Assembly: GCF_022026395.1 (NCBI RefSeq) | Contig: NZ_CP041767.1 | Span: 6,058,001-6,122,000 of the forward strand | From: Brevibacillus brevis | GTDB lineage: Bacteria; Bacillota; Bacilli; Brevibacillales; Brevibacillaceae | DNA length: 64,000 nt | Direction of reading: 5' to 3' | Shown: positions 8,466-17,285 of the stretch, piece by piece | Position numbering within the stretch: position 1 is the stretch's first letter | Layout: each line of letters starts with the position of its first letter | The notes under the pieces: model-generated | Database searches by the model: none | Seen by the model: only the letters and a program-made list of their open reading frames with translations | What the model was told of the DNA's origin: nothing | Translations under genes and position numbers: made by a program

Positions 8466-9524
8466 ATGGAGCAATATCGTATCGATACCAAAAAGGGGCT
8501 TGAATTCGGTTTGTATTCGATTGGCGACCATGTCCCGAATCCACACACCGGCTCCAAGATTTCTCCTGAACAGCGCATCAAGGAATTAATTGAGGCAAGT
8601 AAGCTGGCAGATGAAGCAGGGCTTGATGTATTCGCTGTCGGCGAAAGCCACCAGACGTATTTTACGACACAAGCACATACCGTCATTCTGGGAGCGATCG
8701 CACAAGCTACGAAAAACATTAAAATCGCTAGCTCCGCCACTGTATTAAGCACCTCTGATCCGGTCCGCGTGTACGAGGATTTCGCTACCTTGGATCTGAT
8801 CTCCAATGGTCGGGCAGAAATTGTTGCCGGACGCGGTTCCCGAGTAGGAGCATATAGCCTCCTCGGCTACGATGTGCGTGACTATGAGGAATTGTTTGAA
8901 GAGAAGATGGACCTTCTTCTCAAGCTAAATAATGAGGATCGCGTGACCTGGGAAGGGCAGTTCCGTGCACCGCTACAAAACGCTACGATCCTGCCGCAGC
9001 CTTTACAAGGACGTCTTCCCATCTGGCGTGCAGTAGGGGGGCCACCTGCCAGCGCGATTAAAGCTGGTCAAGCTGGCGTGCCTATGATGCTGACCACACT
9101 CGGAGGTCCAGCCATCAACTTCAAAGGTTCCGTCGATGCTTACCGGGAGGCTGCGAAGCAAAATGGTTTTGACACAGCGACTCTGCCGGTAGCGACAACG
9201 AGTTTGTTTTATACAGCCGACAAAACTTCGGATGCGCTTCGCGAGTTCTATCCGCATCTAAATGGTGGGTTTATCGCATTGCGTGGCGGTGGCTATCCGA
9301 AGCAACAGTTTGCACAGTCTGTCGATTATCGTGATGCGTTAATGGTAGGCAGCCCTGACGCCATCATCGAAAAAATGCTTTACCAATACGAAATGTACGG
9401 ACAACAACGCTTCATGGCGCAAATCGATTTTGGCGGCGTGCCTTTTGATAAAATTGCGAAAAACATTGAACTGATCGCAACGAAAATCTTGCCTGAAGTG
9501 AAAAAGCATACAACCAAATCGTAA
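8466..9524 (+). CDS. LLM-class flavin-dependent monooxygenase
   Basis: A 352-residue luciferase-like TIM-barrel protein. Family signatures include LEFGLYSIGDHVPNPHTG at the start, VFAVGESHQTYF, a core AEIVAGRGSRVGAYSLLGYD binding the flavin phosphate, and PIWRAVGGPPASA. These enzymes use FMNH2 supplied by a separate reductase and oxygen to oxidise small organic molecules. Its start has AAAGGAG nine bases upstream, and it follows the ring-cleavage dioxygenase by 21 bases. The two probably act in one pathway under the MarR regulator at 7007. The length is normal for the family. Confidence 0.87.
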   Translation: MEQYRIDTKKGLEFGLYSIGDHVPNPHTGSKISPEQRIKELIEASKLADEAGLDVFAVGESHQTYFTTQAHTVILGAIAQATKNIKIASSATVLSTSDPVRVYEDFATLDLISNGRAEIVAGRGSRVGAYSLLGYDVRDYEELFEEKMDLLLKLNNEDRVTWEGQFRAPLQNATILPQPLQGRLPIWRAVGGPPASAIKAGQAGVPMMLTTLGGPAINFKGSVDAYREAAKQNGFDTATLPVATTSLFYTADKTSDALREFYPHLNGGFIALRGGGYPKQQFAQSVDYRDALMVGSPDAIIEKMLYQYEMYGQQRFMAQIDFGGVPFDKIAKNIELIATKILPEVKKHTTKS

Positions 9525-9640
9525 CAAAAAGCCTATGAAAATCGTCGTCTTCAATGACAGTTATCTCAAATTAAAGATACCAAATACAATGCAGCTCTGT
9601 TGTTGACACAGCCTGCTGATTGAAAGCTTCCAAGGCGCCG

Positions 9641-9683
9641 ATCTTCTTCTCACCAGGAAAGAAGGTCTGCGTCTTTTTTATTT
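9641..9683 (+). terminator. Probable terminator of the dioxygenase operon
   Basis: GATCTTCTT pairs with AAGAAGGTC (one G-T pair), followed by TGCGTCTTTTTTA. The remainder of 9525-9768 shows no gene. Confidence 0.6.
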
Positions 9684-9768
9684 TTCCATGATAGTTAAAA
9701 TTATCCTCAGTGGATTATAATCATGAAACAACAGATGAATCACACATAAAAAGGTGGCGTGACGACTT

Positions 9769-11655
9769 GTGAATATTTGGAGGATACTGGACATTGATCC
9801 TACCGAAGATATTTCGACGATTAAAAAAGCCTATGCGAAAAAGCTAAAGCTGCATCACCCGGAAGATGATCCGGGGGGCTACCAACAACTGCGAGAAGCA
9901 TACGATCTTGCTATTAAAATGGCAAAGCAGGGCCAGGGAAAACTGCGGATGGAGCCAATTCCGGTCGATCCTTCTACACCAGAGGAAGAGGAAGTAGACG
10001 AAGAGGTTCCCACGCTGACTGTTCAGCGCGTGTTGCACATAGACGACGTTCACGAGCAACTTGACAGTGATGATCAGGTGGACTCAATCGACGCTTTTAT
10101 AGAGCAGGTACAAGCTTTGTACGACGACTTTCCCTCCAGAATCAATCCCGAAAACTGGACGAGGCTGCTCCATTCTGACCTGGTTTGGGATATCCAACAG
10201 AGCCGACTCGTACGTGAGCGCCTGTTTGATTTTTTAGAAGTGCATCATCATTTGCCAAAAAGCGTGTGGGTGAAGCTGGAGGAATGCTTTCATTGGCGAG
10301 AACTCATTGAAAAACCTTACTATATGGACGACCACTCAGAAGAATTTTGTACTTATTATCGAAAACAGCTAGACGAGCCCGGATTGCGTTTTGACACTTT
10401 GCTCCAAGCAACCGATATCGATCGTGATTTGTTTTTGTCTTATCGCGATGCAGCTTATCAAGCATTGAAAGAAAATCAATTGGAGCTGGCCGACCGTTCA
10501 CTCCACGCGGCTATTGCTTTATTTGCCGATGATCCTGATTTGCTTCGACTGCTGGGGGAGTATTGCCAGCGCATCGGCGACATGGATGGCGCGATTGACG
10601 CTTTTTCCCGCATCATCAGCCTTCAGCCTGACGCTATCGACAACTACGTGGCCCGGGCCTATATCTGGTACAATCATCAGCACTTCACAGAGGCTCGGAA
10701 TGAATGTGAATACATTTTATCTCAGGTCCCAAGTCACGCAGAAGCACTCAGCCTGCTTGGAAAATGTCAATTGGAGCTGGGTGACGCCGCTTTGGCCAAA
10801 GCCACCTTTCAGCAGTTATTGGCAGCTAATCCAGAAGATTATCAGGCGCTAATCATGCTCACGCAGCTTCGTGCAGACATGGTGAAGCAGGCGAAGACTC
10901 TGCCAGCAAAAGATCGGGAGCTGGCCTTGCAACCGCTGATTGCTGAGCTGGGAGAACGAAAAGGCTTGCACACGCAAACGAAGCAAGCTCTTCGTTTTCA
11001 AGTAATCTTTACAACGGTGATCCTTGCTCTCATCGTGCTTTTCCATTCTCTTTTCTCAGAGGCGTTTGAGGATCATACGGGATTGGGACCCATCTCCTAC
11101 GTTAAGCATGTTGTGAATGGACCTATCCACATCACATCTGCATACGAATTCGACCGAATGGAGCCCAACCAATTCATCACTACCAAGATAACGGATGCTC
11201 ATCCTCTCGGGATTTTTCAGTATCAACAAACGGATGCAGACGGAAACAGCACCATTACGTATGAATCGTACATGTCGGTCGCCAAAAAAGGCCCTAATAT
11301 TGCCCCCTCAGCCTGGGTGTACATTGGCCACTTGGACGGCGCACCGGTCATACTCTTGGCTACAGCAGAACAAGCGGTAAAGATGAATGAAACCAAAACG
11401 CTTGAGATCGAGCTGGGGAACATACAAGAAATGCCAAAAAAAGTACTGGATGACGCAGAGGAGATTCTACAGCAGCCAGGCCTTACGTCTACATACGATG
11501 CCAACTATCTCGTAACAGATCATCTGATCGATGCGAAGCAGCATAAGCTCTCGTGGCCACCGTTTTCCGCTGTTTTCTATGGGATCATTCTGCTGCTCTT
11601 GTATCGCGTCTTCTTTCGTTCCCTGTACAAGATATACCTCCTCACTCGATTCTGA
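9769..11655 (+). CDS. Membrane-anchored J-domain protein with TPR repeats
   Basis: GTG start at 9769 with AAGGTGG upstream; 628 residues. The first ~55 residues form a J domain (MNIWRILDIDP, IKKAYAKKLKLHHPEDDP, YQQLREAYDLA). Its HPD tripeptide, which normally stimulates Hsp70 ATPase, reads HPE. An acidic linker and several TPR-like helical repeats follow (clear ones around residues 225-365, e.g. GDMDGAIDAFSRIISLQPD). A transmembrane segment lies near 404-425, a ~150-residue non-cytosolic domain follows, and a second membrane segment is at the C-terminus. The next gene, 24 bases on, encodes a DUF1266 protein. J-domain plus DUF1266 neighbours also occur in E. coli (djlB/djlC with ybeU/ybeR), so the partnership is probably functional. 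Confidence 0.8.
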   Translation: MNIWRILDIDPTEDISTIKKAYAKKLKLHHPEDDPGGYQQLREAYDLAIKMAKQGQGKLRMEPIPVDPSTPEEEEVDEEVPTLTVQRVLHIDDVHEQLDSDDQVDSIDAFIEQVQALYDDFPSRINPENWTRLLHSDLVWDIQQSRLVRERLFDFLEVHHHLPKSVWVKLEECFHWRELIEKPYYMDDHSEEFCTYYRKQLDEPGLRFDTLLQATDIDRDLFLSYRDAAYQALKENQLELADRSLHAAIALFADDPDLLRLLGEYCQRIGDMDGAIDAFSRIISLQPDAIDNYVARAYIWYNHQHFTEARNECEYILSQVPSHAEALSLLGKCQLELGDAALAKATFQQLLAANPEDYQALIMLTQLRADMVKQAKTLPAKDRELALQPLIAELGERKGLHTQTKQALRFQVIFTTVILALIVLFHSLFSEAFEDHTGLGPISYVKHVVNGPIHITSAYEFDRMEPNQFITTKITDAHPLGIFQYQQTDADGNSTITYESYMSVAKKGPNIAPSAWVYIGHLDGAPVILLATAEQAVKMNETKTLEIELGNIQEMPKKVLDDAEEILQQPGLTSTYDANYLVTDHLIDAKQHKLSWPPFSAVFYGIILLLLYRVFFRSLYKIYLLTRF

Positions 11656-11679
11656 AAAACAAGGAGTGAACTTTCGCAC

Positions 11680-12309
11680 ATGTTCATCTTTACCAGTAAG
11701 AAGGAAAAGCAATTTACTTTATTTACTTACAGCATGCATGCAGCCATTACAATTGGATCAGGCACTCGTTTAATCGATGTAAAGGATAACTACACCAAAT
11801 GGGGCATGAAGGACGCAGCAAGCCAGAGAGCTAGATTAACGTGGATGCTGCAAGAAGGGGAGCGCAAAGAGTTTGCCCGGCTTCACCATTTCATGACTGC
11901 CTTGTCGGAATCAGGGCGAAAGGAATATATCGACTCCTTGGAATCAGATCAGGAACGCATCGCCAAGGCGAAGGTTGTTCAATTCTATATGCGTAGGCTC
12001 CCGGCGGAAGGGATCGCCGCCTATGATTATACCTGGGCTTCCTTTTTAAGTCGTGGGAAAGGGGACTACGGCTATATCAGCAAAGAAGAAGCGAGACAGT
12101 TTCAGCTACAAGCAGTCCGACAAACACAACAAGCCTATAACAATTGGGGCGAGTTTTTTACGGGATATATCGCCGGCTATCAATTTATGACTGCACAGAC
12201 ATCGCTGGATTACCTGCGCGAATATGAGTGGGAATTTACCCGCCACTTTGTTTCTAAGCACAGCACAATTGTAAAAACGGATTGGCATACAGACTTTTAC
12301 GATCTCTGA
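11680..12309 (+). CDS. DUF1266-domain protein
   Basis: A 209-residue soluble protein. The family pattern is visible: a Trp-Gly start (KWGMKDAASQRARLTWMLQE), a central YDYTWASFLSRGKGDYGYIS followed by EEARQF, and a closing WGEFFTGYIAGYQF. This matches DUF1266 as in E. coli YbeU/YbeR. Function is unknown. A likely ribosome site is the AAGGAG 19-24 bases upstream; an internal start is possible. Transcription probably continues from the J-domain gene, since there is no terminator between them and one directly after this gene. Confidence 0.72.
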   Translation: MFIFTSKKEKQFTLFTYSMHAAITIGSGTRLIDVKDNYTKWGMKDAASQRARLTWMLQEGERKEFARLHHFMTALSESGRKEYIDSLESDQERIAKAKVVQFYMRRLPAEGIAAYDYTWASFLSRGKGDYGYISKEEARQFQLQAVRQTQQAYNNWGEFFTGYIAGYQFMTAQTSLDYLREYEWEFTRHFVSKHSTIVKTDWHTDFYDL

Positions 12310-12318
12310 TGAAAGAAG

Positions 12319-12352
12319 AAGCTCTCCCCAATTTTTGGGTAAGAGCTTTTTT
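12319..12352 (+). terminator. Terminator after DUF1266 gene
   Basis: AAGCTCT pairs with AGAGCTT, with inner CCCC/GGG pairs, and TTTTTTAC follows. Confidence 0.75.
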
Positions 12353-12361
12353 ACTTTCGTC

Positions 12362-12958
12362 CTACTTCTGCTTCTGTCCAACCAAACCAAAGAAAAACAT
12401 ATCCACCCATTGCTCCATACTCAGCGTTACTCGATCACGATTCGACGCTTCCCAATGGCGTCCCAGCTCATTTTTGTACATCGTGAAGTACATCATCATC
12501 ATTTCTTCTGTCAAATCACGCTGAATATAACCTTCCTGCTTCCCTAGCGCGACAAACCTCGTAAAAAAATGCCTGATTTTTTGCTCGTATTCGCTTTCGA
12601 TTCGTTGCAGCAAACCACTGAGTTCAGAAAAGGGGGCGTTCTGAAGCTCGTCCGTGAGGGTATGCAAATTCTTGGCTTCCAACAGCATGATGTCCTTTGT
12701 CTTTTCAGGAAAAGAACTCCCCGAATCGAGAATTCTCTCGTACTGCTCTAACTGCTTGTCCATCCAATTCATTAGCATGTCCGCGTAGAGCTGTTCTTTT
12801 GTCCCAAAGTAGTTATAAATGGTCGCCGGAGAAACCTTCGCGTTCTGCGCAATTTCATTTACGCTGACTTTTTGAAAGCCATGCTTAGAGAACAATTGAA
12901 AAGCGGCGCTGTATATTTGATCGATTTTGTTCTGTTTTCGTCGTTCGAATCCGTTCAT
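12362..12958 (-). CDS. TetR/AcrR-family regulator
   Basis: About 198 residues from ATG at 12958, favoured over an in-frame GTG at 12967 because AGGTGG lies six bases upstream of the ATG and overlaps the GTG. The N-terminal TetR helix-turn-helix is clear: IYSAAFQLFSKHGFQKVSVN, then EIAQNAKVSPATIYNYFGTK. The C-terminal ligand domain is not assignable. The gene diverges from the membrane-protein operon at 13115. The 156-base gap holds a near-perfect palindrome of GTAGTAAAT arms (13061-13086) and two GTAGTG half-sites, so it very likely represses that operon and itself. Confidence 0.85.
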   Translation of the reverse strand: MNGFERRKQNKIDQIYSAAFQLFSKHGFQKVSVNEIAQNAKVSPATIYNYFGTKEQLYADMLMNWMDKQLEQYERILDSGSSFPEKTKDIMLLEAKNLHTLTDELQNAPFSELSGLLQRIESEYEQKIRHFFTRFVALGKQEGYIQRDLTEEMMMMYFTMYKNELGRHWEASNRDRVTLSMEQWVDMFFFGLVGQKQK

Positions 12959-12971
12959 CTTCTCCACCTCT

Positions 12972-13022
12972 TTTTGTAGTGTAGCTCAGGATTTAGAGCA
13001 ATTCAACGAATTCACTACAAAA
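12972..13022. promoter_or_regulatory. Widely spaced half-site pair near tetR start
   Basis: TTTTGTAGTG at 12972-12981 and its exact complement CACTACAAAA at 13013-13022, 31 bases apart. The GTAGT core is shared with the operator at 13061-13086. Confidence 0.5.
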
Positions 13023-13060
13023 CGATTGAAATGAACTGACTTCGATAGTTATAATGATTT

Positions 13061-13086
13061 TGTAGTAAATGAGTATATTTACTACA
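13061..13086. promoter_or_regulatory. Putative TetR operator
   Basis: TGTAGTAAAT, six spacer bases, then its exact complement ATTTACTACA. It lies 29 bases upstream of the start codon at 13115, overlapping the expected promoter of the membrane-protein operon. Confidence 0.7.
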
Positions 13087-13114
13087 TATTTTAAGGGATA
13101 GGAGTGAATTTATC

Positions 13115-13684
13115 ATGAAACAAATACGGATTCCATCTTTTTTGCATGACGTCTTCGGTGAAAAGCAGAGCATTGGCTCGATCGCAGCTATCCTGCTGTT
13201 CGGCGGAGTCCTGACCACTGCTCTCTATTTGCGATTCCCTGAACTCACAAAGAGCTTGTCCATTTGGCGTAGCACGCTTGCATTATTGCTTGTATTCGAT
13301 ATATTTTCTGGCTGCCTAGCGAATTTTACGATCTCAACCAGCAATTTTTATGCCGCACGTAAAAAAAATCGCCTCGTCTTCATCGCCATTCACGTCCATA
13401 TCATCCTGGTTGCCCTTCTCTTACAGCAAAACCTCGCGTATTCCATAGGGGTATGGGCTTATACGATTGTAGGAGCTTTTGTTGTGAATGCACTTTTTAG
13501 GCATCGTTCGCAGCTGTTTGTCGCAGGCATTCTCCTGTCTGTTGGTCTTGGCTGGATACCATTGCTGCCGGGCATGCATCCGTTTCTGTTGATCACCTGC
13601 TTATTCTTTATGGTAAAAGTGTTATTTAGCTTTGCTGTCAATCATTATGGGAAAGTAATCGACGACACAGGTAAAGAAAAATGA
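13115..13684 (+). CDS. Integral membrane protein, unknown function
   Basis: 189 residues with about five or six hydrophobic helices (around residues 22-42, 52-70, 85-105, 110-128, 132-150, 153-172). I recognise no catalytic motif. AGGAG lies upstream of the ATG. The TGA stop overlaps the ATG of the acetyltransferase gene in ATGA form, so the two are translationally coupled. Control by the divergent TetR regulator is likely from the operator at 13061. It may be an exporter-like or quinol/DoxX-like protein; this is not supported further. Confidence 0.75.
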   Translation: MKQIRIPSFLHDVFGEKQSIGSIAAILLFGGVLTTALYLRFPELTKSLSIWRSTLALLLVFDIFSGCLANFTISTSNFYAARKKNRLVFIAIHVHIILVALLLQQNLAYSIGVWAYTIVGAFVVNALFRHRSQLFVAGILLSVGLGWIPLLPGMHPFLLITCLFFMVKVLFSFAVNHYGKVIDDTGKEK

Positions 13685-14319
13685 AGACATCCTACCGCCT
13701 TTCCAAACTCACAAAGTCAGATAAACCCGCATTCGTATCCCTTATGAGCAGGGCATTTTCGCGTGATCCTTTCTTTCTGCATGTATTTGGGGATTCAGAG
13801 CTCGATCATACAGCAAGAAAAAGCATTACAGCTTTTCTGTCTTTTCTGTTTGATAAAAGCTTTCTATTTCACGAGGAAGTGTGGGGCATTTTTAACGAAG
13901 ACAGCTTGCTCGGCACTTACGTCGTCGAGAAGCCACAAACAAACAAGCATTCGAATATAAAAGGGGGATTCCTGTTAATCGGTAGATTGATCCCGTTAGT
14001 ATTTCAACTTTCTGGAAAAACGCTGATACTCCTTAATTCCTATATGCGCATCACACGTTCTGCCGCTCCTCCCTGGAAGCATCACTACCTCATTATGATT
14101 GGCGTAAAACCGGAGACTCAGGGCAAGGGAGTCGGCAAAACCCTAATGCAACACCTGTTTCAAACCATAAAGGAGGACCACGAATCGCAGGGAATCGCAC
14201 TGGATACGGAAAAGGAAGAGAATGTGGGTTTGTATCAAAAGCTCGGATTTACGTTACAAGAACGCACCAAAATCGATGATGTCCCTGTGTATTGTATGGT
14301 CTATCAAAAAAATCGATAG
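13681..14319 (+). CDS. GNAT-family N-acetyltransferase
   Basis: A 212-residue acyl-CoA N-acyltransferase. The acetyl-CoA-binding motif A is visible as MIGVKPETQGKGVGKTLMQH (Q/R-x-x-G-x-G/A), followed by ALDTEKEENVGLYQKLGF, typical of the terminal GNAT strand-helix. The start codon overlaps the stop of the membrane-protein gene by four bases. The substrate is unknown. The operon context under a TetR regulator points to a stress or detoxification role, which is an inference. Confidence 0.85.
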   Translation: MKTSYRLSKLTKSDKPAFVSLMSRAFSRDPFFLHVFGDSELDHTARKSITAFLSFLFDKSFLFHEEVWGIFNEDSLLGTYVVEKPQTNKHSNIKGGFLLIGRLIPLVFQLSGKTLILLNSYMRITRSAAPPWKHHYLIMIGVKPETQGKGVGKTLMQHLFQTIKEDHESQGIALDTEKEENVGLYQKLGFTLQERTKIDDVPVYCMVYQKNR

Positions 14320-14404
14320 AATGACGGATACATGCTGCCGCCACTTCGCATTATGTTACAATTATTGTAAGAAATATGTACATCGATGGAAGCGAGTTGA
14401 GCTT

Positions 14405-15292
14405 ATGAAAAAGAAAGTGATCCTAGCCGGCGGCACTGGCTTTATCGGCAAGTATCTGGCAGACAAATTCAATCAACTTGGCTACGAAGTCTTGATCATC
14501 GCAAGAACTTCCCCTCATATAACATGGGACAATCACGCAAAAATCGTGGAAGCTTTGGAAGATTCCGAGCTGCTCATCAACCTGGCGGGCAAATCCGTCA
14601 ACTGTCGTTATCATGAGAAGAACAAGGCTGAAATCCTGAAATCCCGGACAGAGACCACTCACATACTTGGCAATGCTGTTTTGGCTTGCAAAAACCCGCC
14701 TTCGCTCTGGCTCAATTCCAGTACAGCCACCATTTATAGGCATGCGGAGGATCGTCCCATGACGGAAGAGAGCGGGGAGATTGGGACAGGCTTTTCCGTT
14801 GATGTCGCCAAGCAATGGGAAGCTGCCTTCTTTTCCTTTGATTTGCCGCATACGAGACAAGTAGCCTTACGTATGGCGATCGTGCTGGGGGAAAACGGCG
14901 GGGTTATCGATCCATACAAAAATCTCGTTCGCTTTGGACTCGGGGGTGTACAAGGGTCTGGGAACCAGCGTTTTAGCTGGATTCATGTTGAAGATATCTT
15001 CCAGATCATTCTCTTTTTGAAAGAGCGAACGGACCTAAGCGGCGTATTCAATTGTTCTTCTCCTCATCCCGTCACAAACCGTGAATTCATGCAGCATTTT
15101 CGCAGCGTGATGAATCGGAGCTTCGGGCTGCCTTCTCCCAAATGGATGCTGGAAATGGGGGCCATGATGATCGGGACGGAAACAGAGCTGGTGTTAAAAA
15201 GCCGCTGGGTCATTCCGGAAAGGCTGGAGCGTGAAGGGTACCAGTTTCGTTTTGCCCATATCGATAAGACGTTGCAGGATATCTTGAAATGA
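14405..15292 (+). CDS. TIGR01777-family NAD(P)-binding epimerase-like protein
   Basis: 295 residues from ATG at 14405; longer in-frame readings overlap the acetyltransferase and lack a ribosome site. The N-terminus has a Rossmann dinucleotide motif (VILAGGTGFIGKYLADKF). It continues with LLINLAGKSVNCRYHEKNK, which is diagnostic of the SDR39U1/YfcH group, with the substrate-side motif RFSWIHVEDI and C-terminal DUF1731-like PSPKWMLEMGAMMIGTETEL. Family members are NAD(P)-dependent sugar-nucleotide-epimerase relatives of uncertain substrate. A short frame overlaps its stop codon at 15289. Confidence 0.85.
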   Translation: MKKKVILAGGTGFIGKYLADKFNQLGYEVLIIARTSPHITWDNHAKIVEALEDSELLINLAGKSVNCRYHEKNKAEILKSRTETTHILGNAVLACKNPPSLWLNSSTATIYRHAEDRPMTEESGEIGTGFSVDVAKQWEAAFFSFDLPHTRQVALRMAIVLGENGGVIDPYKNLVRFGLGGVQGSGNQRFSWIHVEDIFQIILFLKERTDLSGVFNCSSPHPVTNREFMQHFRSVMNRSFGLPSPKWMLEMGAMMIGTETELVLKSRWVIPERLEREGYQFRFAHIDKTLQDILK

Positions 15293-15411
15293 CCGACAAG
15301 CCTTCTAGGAACTATGTTCTCGAGGCAAAAAATAGGAGCGTTACCTTTATCGACGAGCTACATCTTGTAGCCAAAATGGGGCAAACGCATGTCTTCATGG
15401 TAAAGAACTAG
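15289..15411 (+). CDS. Possible 40-residue small protein coupled to the epimerase gene
   Basis: The stop of the epimerase gene overlaps an ATG (ATGA at 15289), opening a 40-codon frame that ends in TAG at 15411, three bases before a strong terminator hairpin. The peptide starts MTDKPSRNYVLEAKNRSVTF and is basic, with no membrane segment. Exact nesting between a coupled start and the terminator suggests real translation, but no homolog is known to me. A stop-codon readthrough relic is an alternative. Confidence 0.4.
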   Translation: MTDKPSRNYVLEAKNRSVTFIDELHLVAKMGQTHVFMVKN

Positions 15412-15413
15412 GA

Positions 15414-15446
15414 GAGACCGTTTAATTCTGAACGGTCTCTTTTTTA
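15414..15446 (+). terminator. Terminator of the 13115-15411 operon
   Basis: GAGACCGTT pairs with AACGGTCTC, followed by seven T residues. Confidence 0.85.
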
Positions 15447-15490
15447 TTCCTAACAAGAAGAAAAGCCTCCGAATGCTCGGAGGTTCTTAT

Positions 15491-16966
15491 CTAGCCTTTC
15501 ACCGTAGCAATCGGCGCCACCTCAGCCACAATCTCAGCCATCCCATGATCCACATGCGACTGAATCACCGGAGTAATATCTTTATAGGCATACGGCGCCT
15601 CTTTTTTCAGCTCTTCTTCCCATTTCTTCAAAATATCGCTCCGTCCACGCAAATCCGCCCGCTTCGGGTCAATCGGATTGATCACGCGGAAGTTAGCAAG
15701 AAACTCGCGAAATCGGTCATCGTCCACTTTCACAGCATCGCCGCGAGAAAGCGCTCGACCTGCTCCATGGCTTGCGCTAAACAGGCTATCCCGATTGCCG
15801 AGCCCTGCCAAAATAAAGCTGTGCGAGCCCATGGAACCAGGGATAAACACAGGTTCGCCCGTATACTGAAACGGCGTGCCCATCATTTGCTCGGCCGATT
15901 TTGCCGTACACGACCCTTTTCGATGCAAAAATCCACCCACCTGCTCGAGCTGTTCCTCCCACAAATAATTATGAGGCGCATCGTACAACAGCTTGTGTTC
16001 AAAATCGCCCAACACATCGGAAATCGATTTGTACATCATCAGCCCCAGCATCAATCGATTGGCAAATGCAAAGTTCGCCGCATTGTGCAGGAGACTCCAA
16101 AACATTTTCCACTGTGGTTCGAAACGCTCCGAAAGTGGCAGCGGATACATGCCGTTATCCGGATGCTTCAAGGAAGTCGGGTACATCTTTTTCAGCATTT
16201 CTTTGATCCATGCACCGCTGTTATAACCAATGGAAACAGACCCAGTATGAATCATGAGGACGACTTGCCCTTCCTTCAGCCCCCACTGACTGGCGATAGA
16301 GCCCTGGTGCACTTTTTTGACCACCTGAATCTCAAAAAAATGATTGCCACCGCCAAGGGAGCCGATTTGTGCATCCCGGGAAAGCTCGGCAGGGCCGAGA
16401 AAATCATCGAGGCCAATCGTCGATTCCGCGATAAAGGACCCCATTTTATTGACATGGTTCAAATCCAGCTCCTGCTGCTTTTCGTTGTAATAACGCCAAA
16501 TTCCCTCGCCATTCGCTTCCTTGTGGCTGTCCAGTACACCGATCAGGCCTTCCTTGAACATTTTTTCGCGCATATGCCGCGTCATGGGAATATTGCGGCC
16601 CCCTTCGAAAAAAACATGGCGAACATTTCGTTCAATCGCATCCAAATGCATGCGAATCTGTTCTTCGCACAAATCTGTGACATATAGGCGCATTCCGCAG
16701 TTAATATCGTTGCCAATCGCTTGCGGCAGCACAAACCCGCGTGTAAACAGCGTCGTGCCTACAGGAATGCCGCTTCCTTTGTGAAAATCGGGCGTAATGG
16801 CTACCTCCAAAACCCCAGTATTGGGATCGTCAAAATAATCGGGTGAATGCTTTTGCAGCGTTTCAATTGTTTCATTCACCTCTAAAAGTCGATGAAGCTC
16901 CTCTACCGCATTGTTTTCTACTTTTACTTCCGGATTGATGAAATATTTGATCGGCGTGTTGCTCAA
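15491..16966 (-). CDS. rtcB: RtcB-family RNA-splicing ligase
   Basis: A 491-residue RtcB-type ligase, which joins 2',3'-cyclic-phosphate/3'-phosphate RNA ends to 5'-OH ends using GTP and Mn2+. Metal-site motifs are visible: ITPDFHKGSGIPVG, NDINCGMR, QIGSLGGGNHFFEI, VLMIHTGSVSIG, and the guanylylated-His motif SASHGAGRALSR. Residue spacing is that of an intact enzyme. Bacterial RtcB usually serves RNA repair rather than tRNA splicing. A 42-codon ORF with its own promoter lies upstream on the same strand (17123-17251) and may be its leader cistron. No archease gene is adjacent. Confidence 0.9.
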   Translation of the reverse strand: MSNTPIKYFINPEVKVENNAVEELHRLLEVNETIETLQKHSPDYFDDPNTGVLEVAITPDFHKGSGIPVGTTLFTRGFVLPQAIGNDINCGMRLYVTDLCEEQIRMHLDAIERNVRHVFFEGGRNIPMTRHMREKMFKEGLIGVLDSHKEANGEGIWRYYNEKQQELDLNHVNKMGSFIAESTIGLDDFLGPAELSRDAQIGSLGGGNHFFEIQVVKKVHQGSIASQWGLKEGQVVLMIHTGSVSIGYNSGAWIKEMLKKMYPTSLKHPDNGMYPLPLSERFEPQWKMFWSLLHNAANFAFANRLMLGLMMYKSISDVLGDFEHKLLYDAPHNYLWEEQLEQVGGFLHRKGSCTAKSAEQMMGTPFQYTGEPVFIPGSMGSHSFILAGLGNRDSLFSASHGAGRALSRGDAVKVDDDRFREFLANFRVINPIDPKRADLRGRSDILKKWEEELKKEAPYAYKDITPVIQSHVDHGMAEIVAEVAPIATVKG

Positions 16967-17122
16967 TGTATAACCACCTTTGTTTGTTTTTCAGGAACAT
17001 ATGTTCTGTAATTATCAATAGAAAAAGCCGCTTCTAAAAGCTCATTTCTTCATGCGGAGATGAGAAAATGCAGCCTTGATTGCAGCCTTTACGCTTGAGG
17101 CTATTCAGTTATCGTAGGGGCG

Positions 17123-17251
17123 TTATCCGCAGTCTATGGGAAACGGAGCTGGCTCACCCTTAAACAGCGCAATTGCGTAAAAGGCATACCTATGGAGTTG
17201 GATTTTATCGCTACATGGCTTTGTTTCATGCTTGGTTACGTATGCGAACAT
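17123..17251 (-). CDS. Possible 42-residue small protein upstream of rtcB
   Basis: On the minus strand a very strong AAAGGAGGAGG lies eight bases before ATG at 17251. It opens a 42-codon frame (MFAYVTKHETKPCSDKIQLH at the start) that ends with TAA at 17123. A consensus-like promoter sits about 35-64 bases upstream (17286-17315). The peptide contains two Cys residues and no clear membrane helix. Roughly 155 bases separate it from rtcB, with no T-rich terminator between, so the two are probably co-transcribed. I recognise no family. It could be a leader peptide or a stand-alone small protein. The rest of 16967-17353 shows no other gene. Confidence 0.55.
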   Translation of the reverse strand: MFAYVTKHETKPCSDKIQLHRYAFYAIALFKGEPAPFPIDCG

Positions 17252-17285
17252 GTTGGAATCCTCCTCCTTTCGTTTCTTGCTCACG

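Noticed and set aside
15473..16687. 404-codon open frame on the plus strand opposite rtcB.
   Set aside because: It is the antisense shadow of a clear RtcB gene, rich in His/Arg/Gln from reversed codons, with no family features and no ribosome site.
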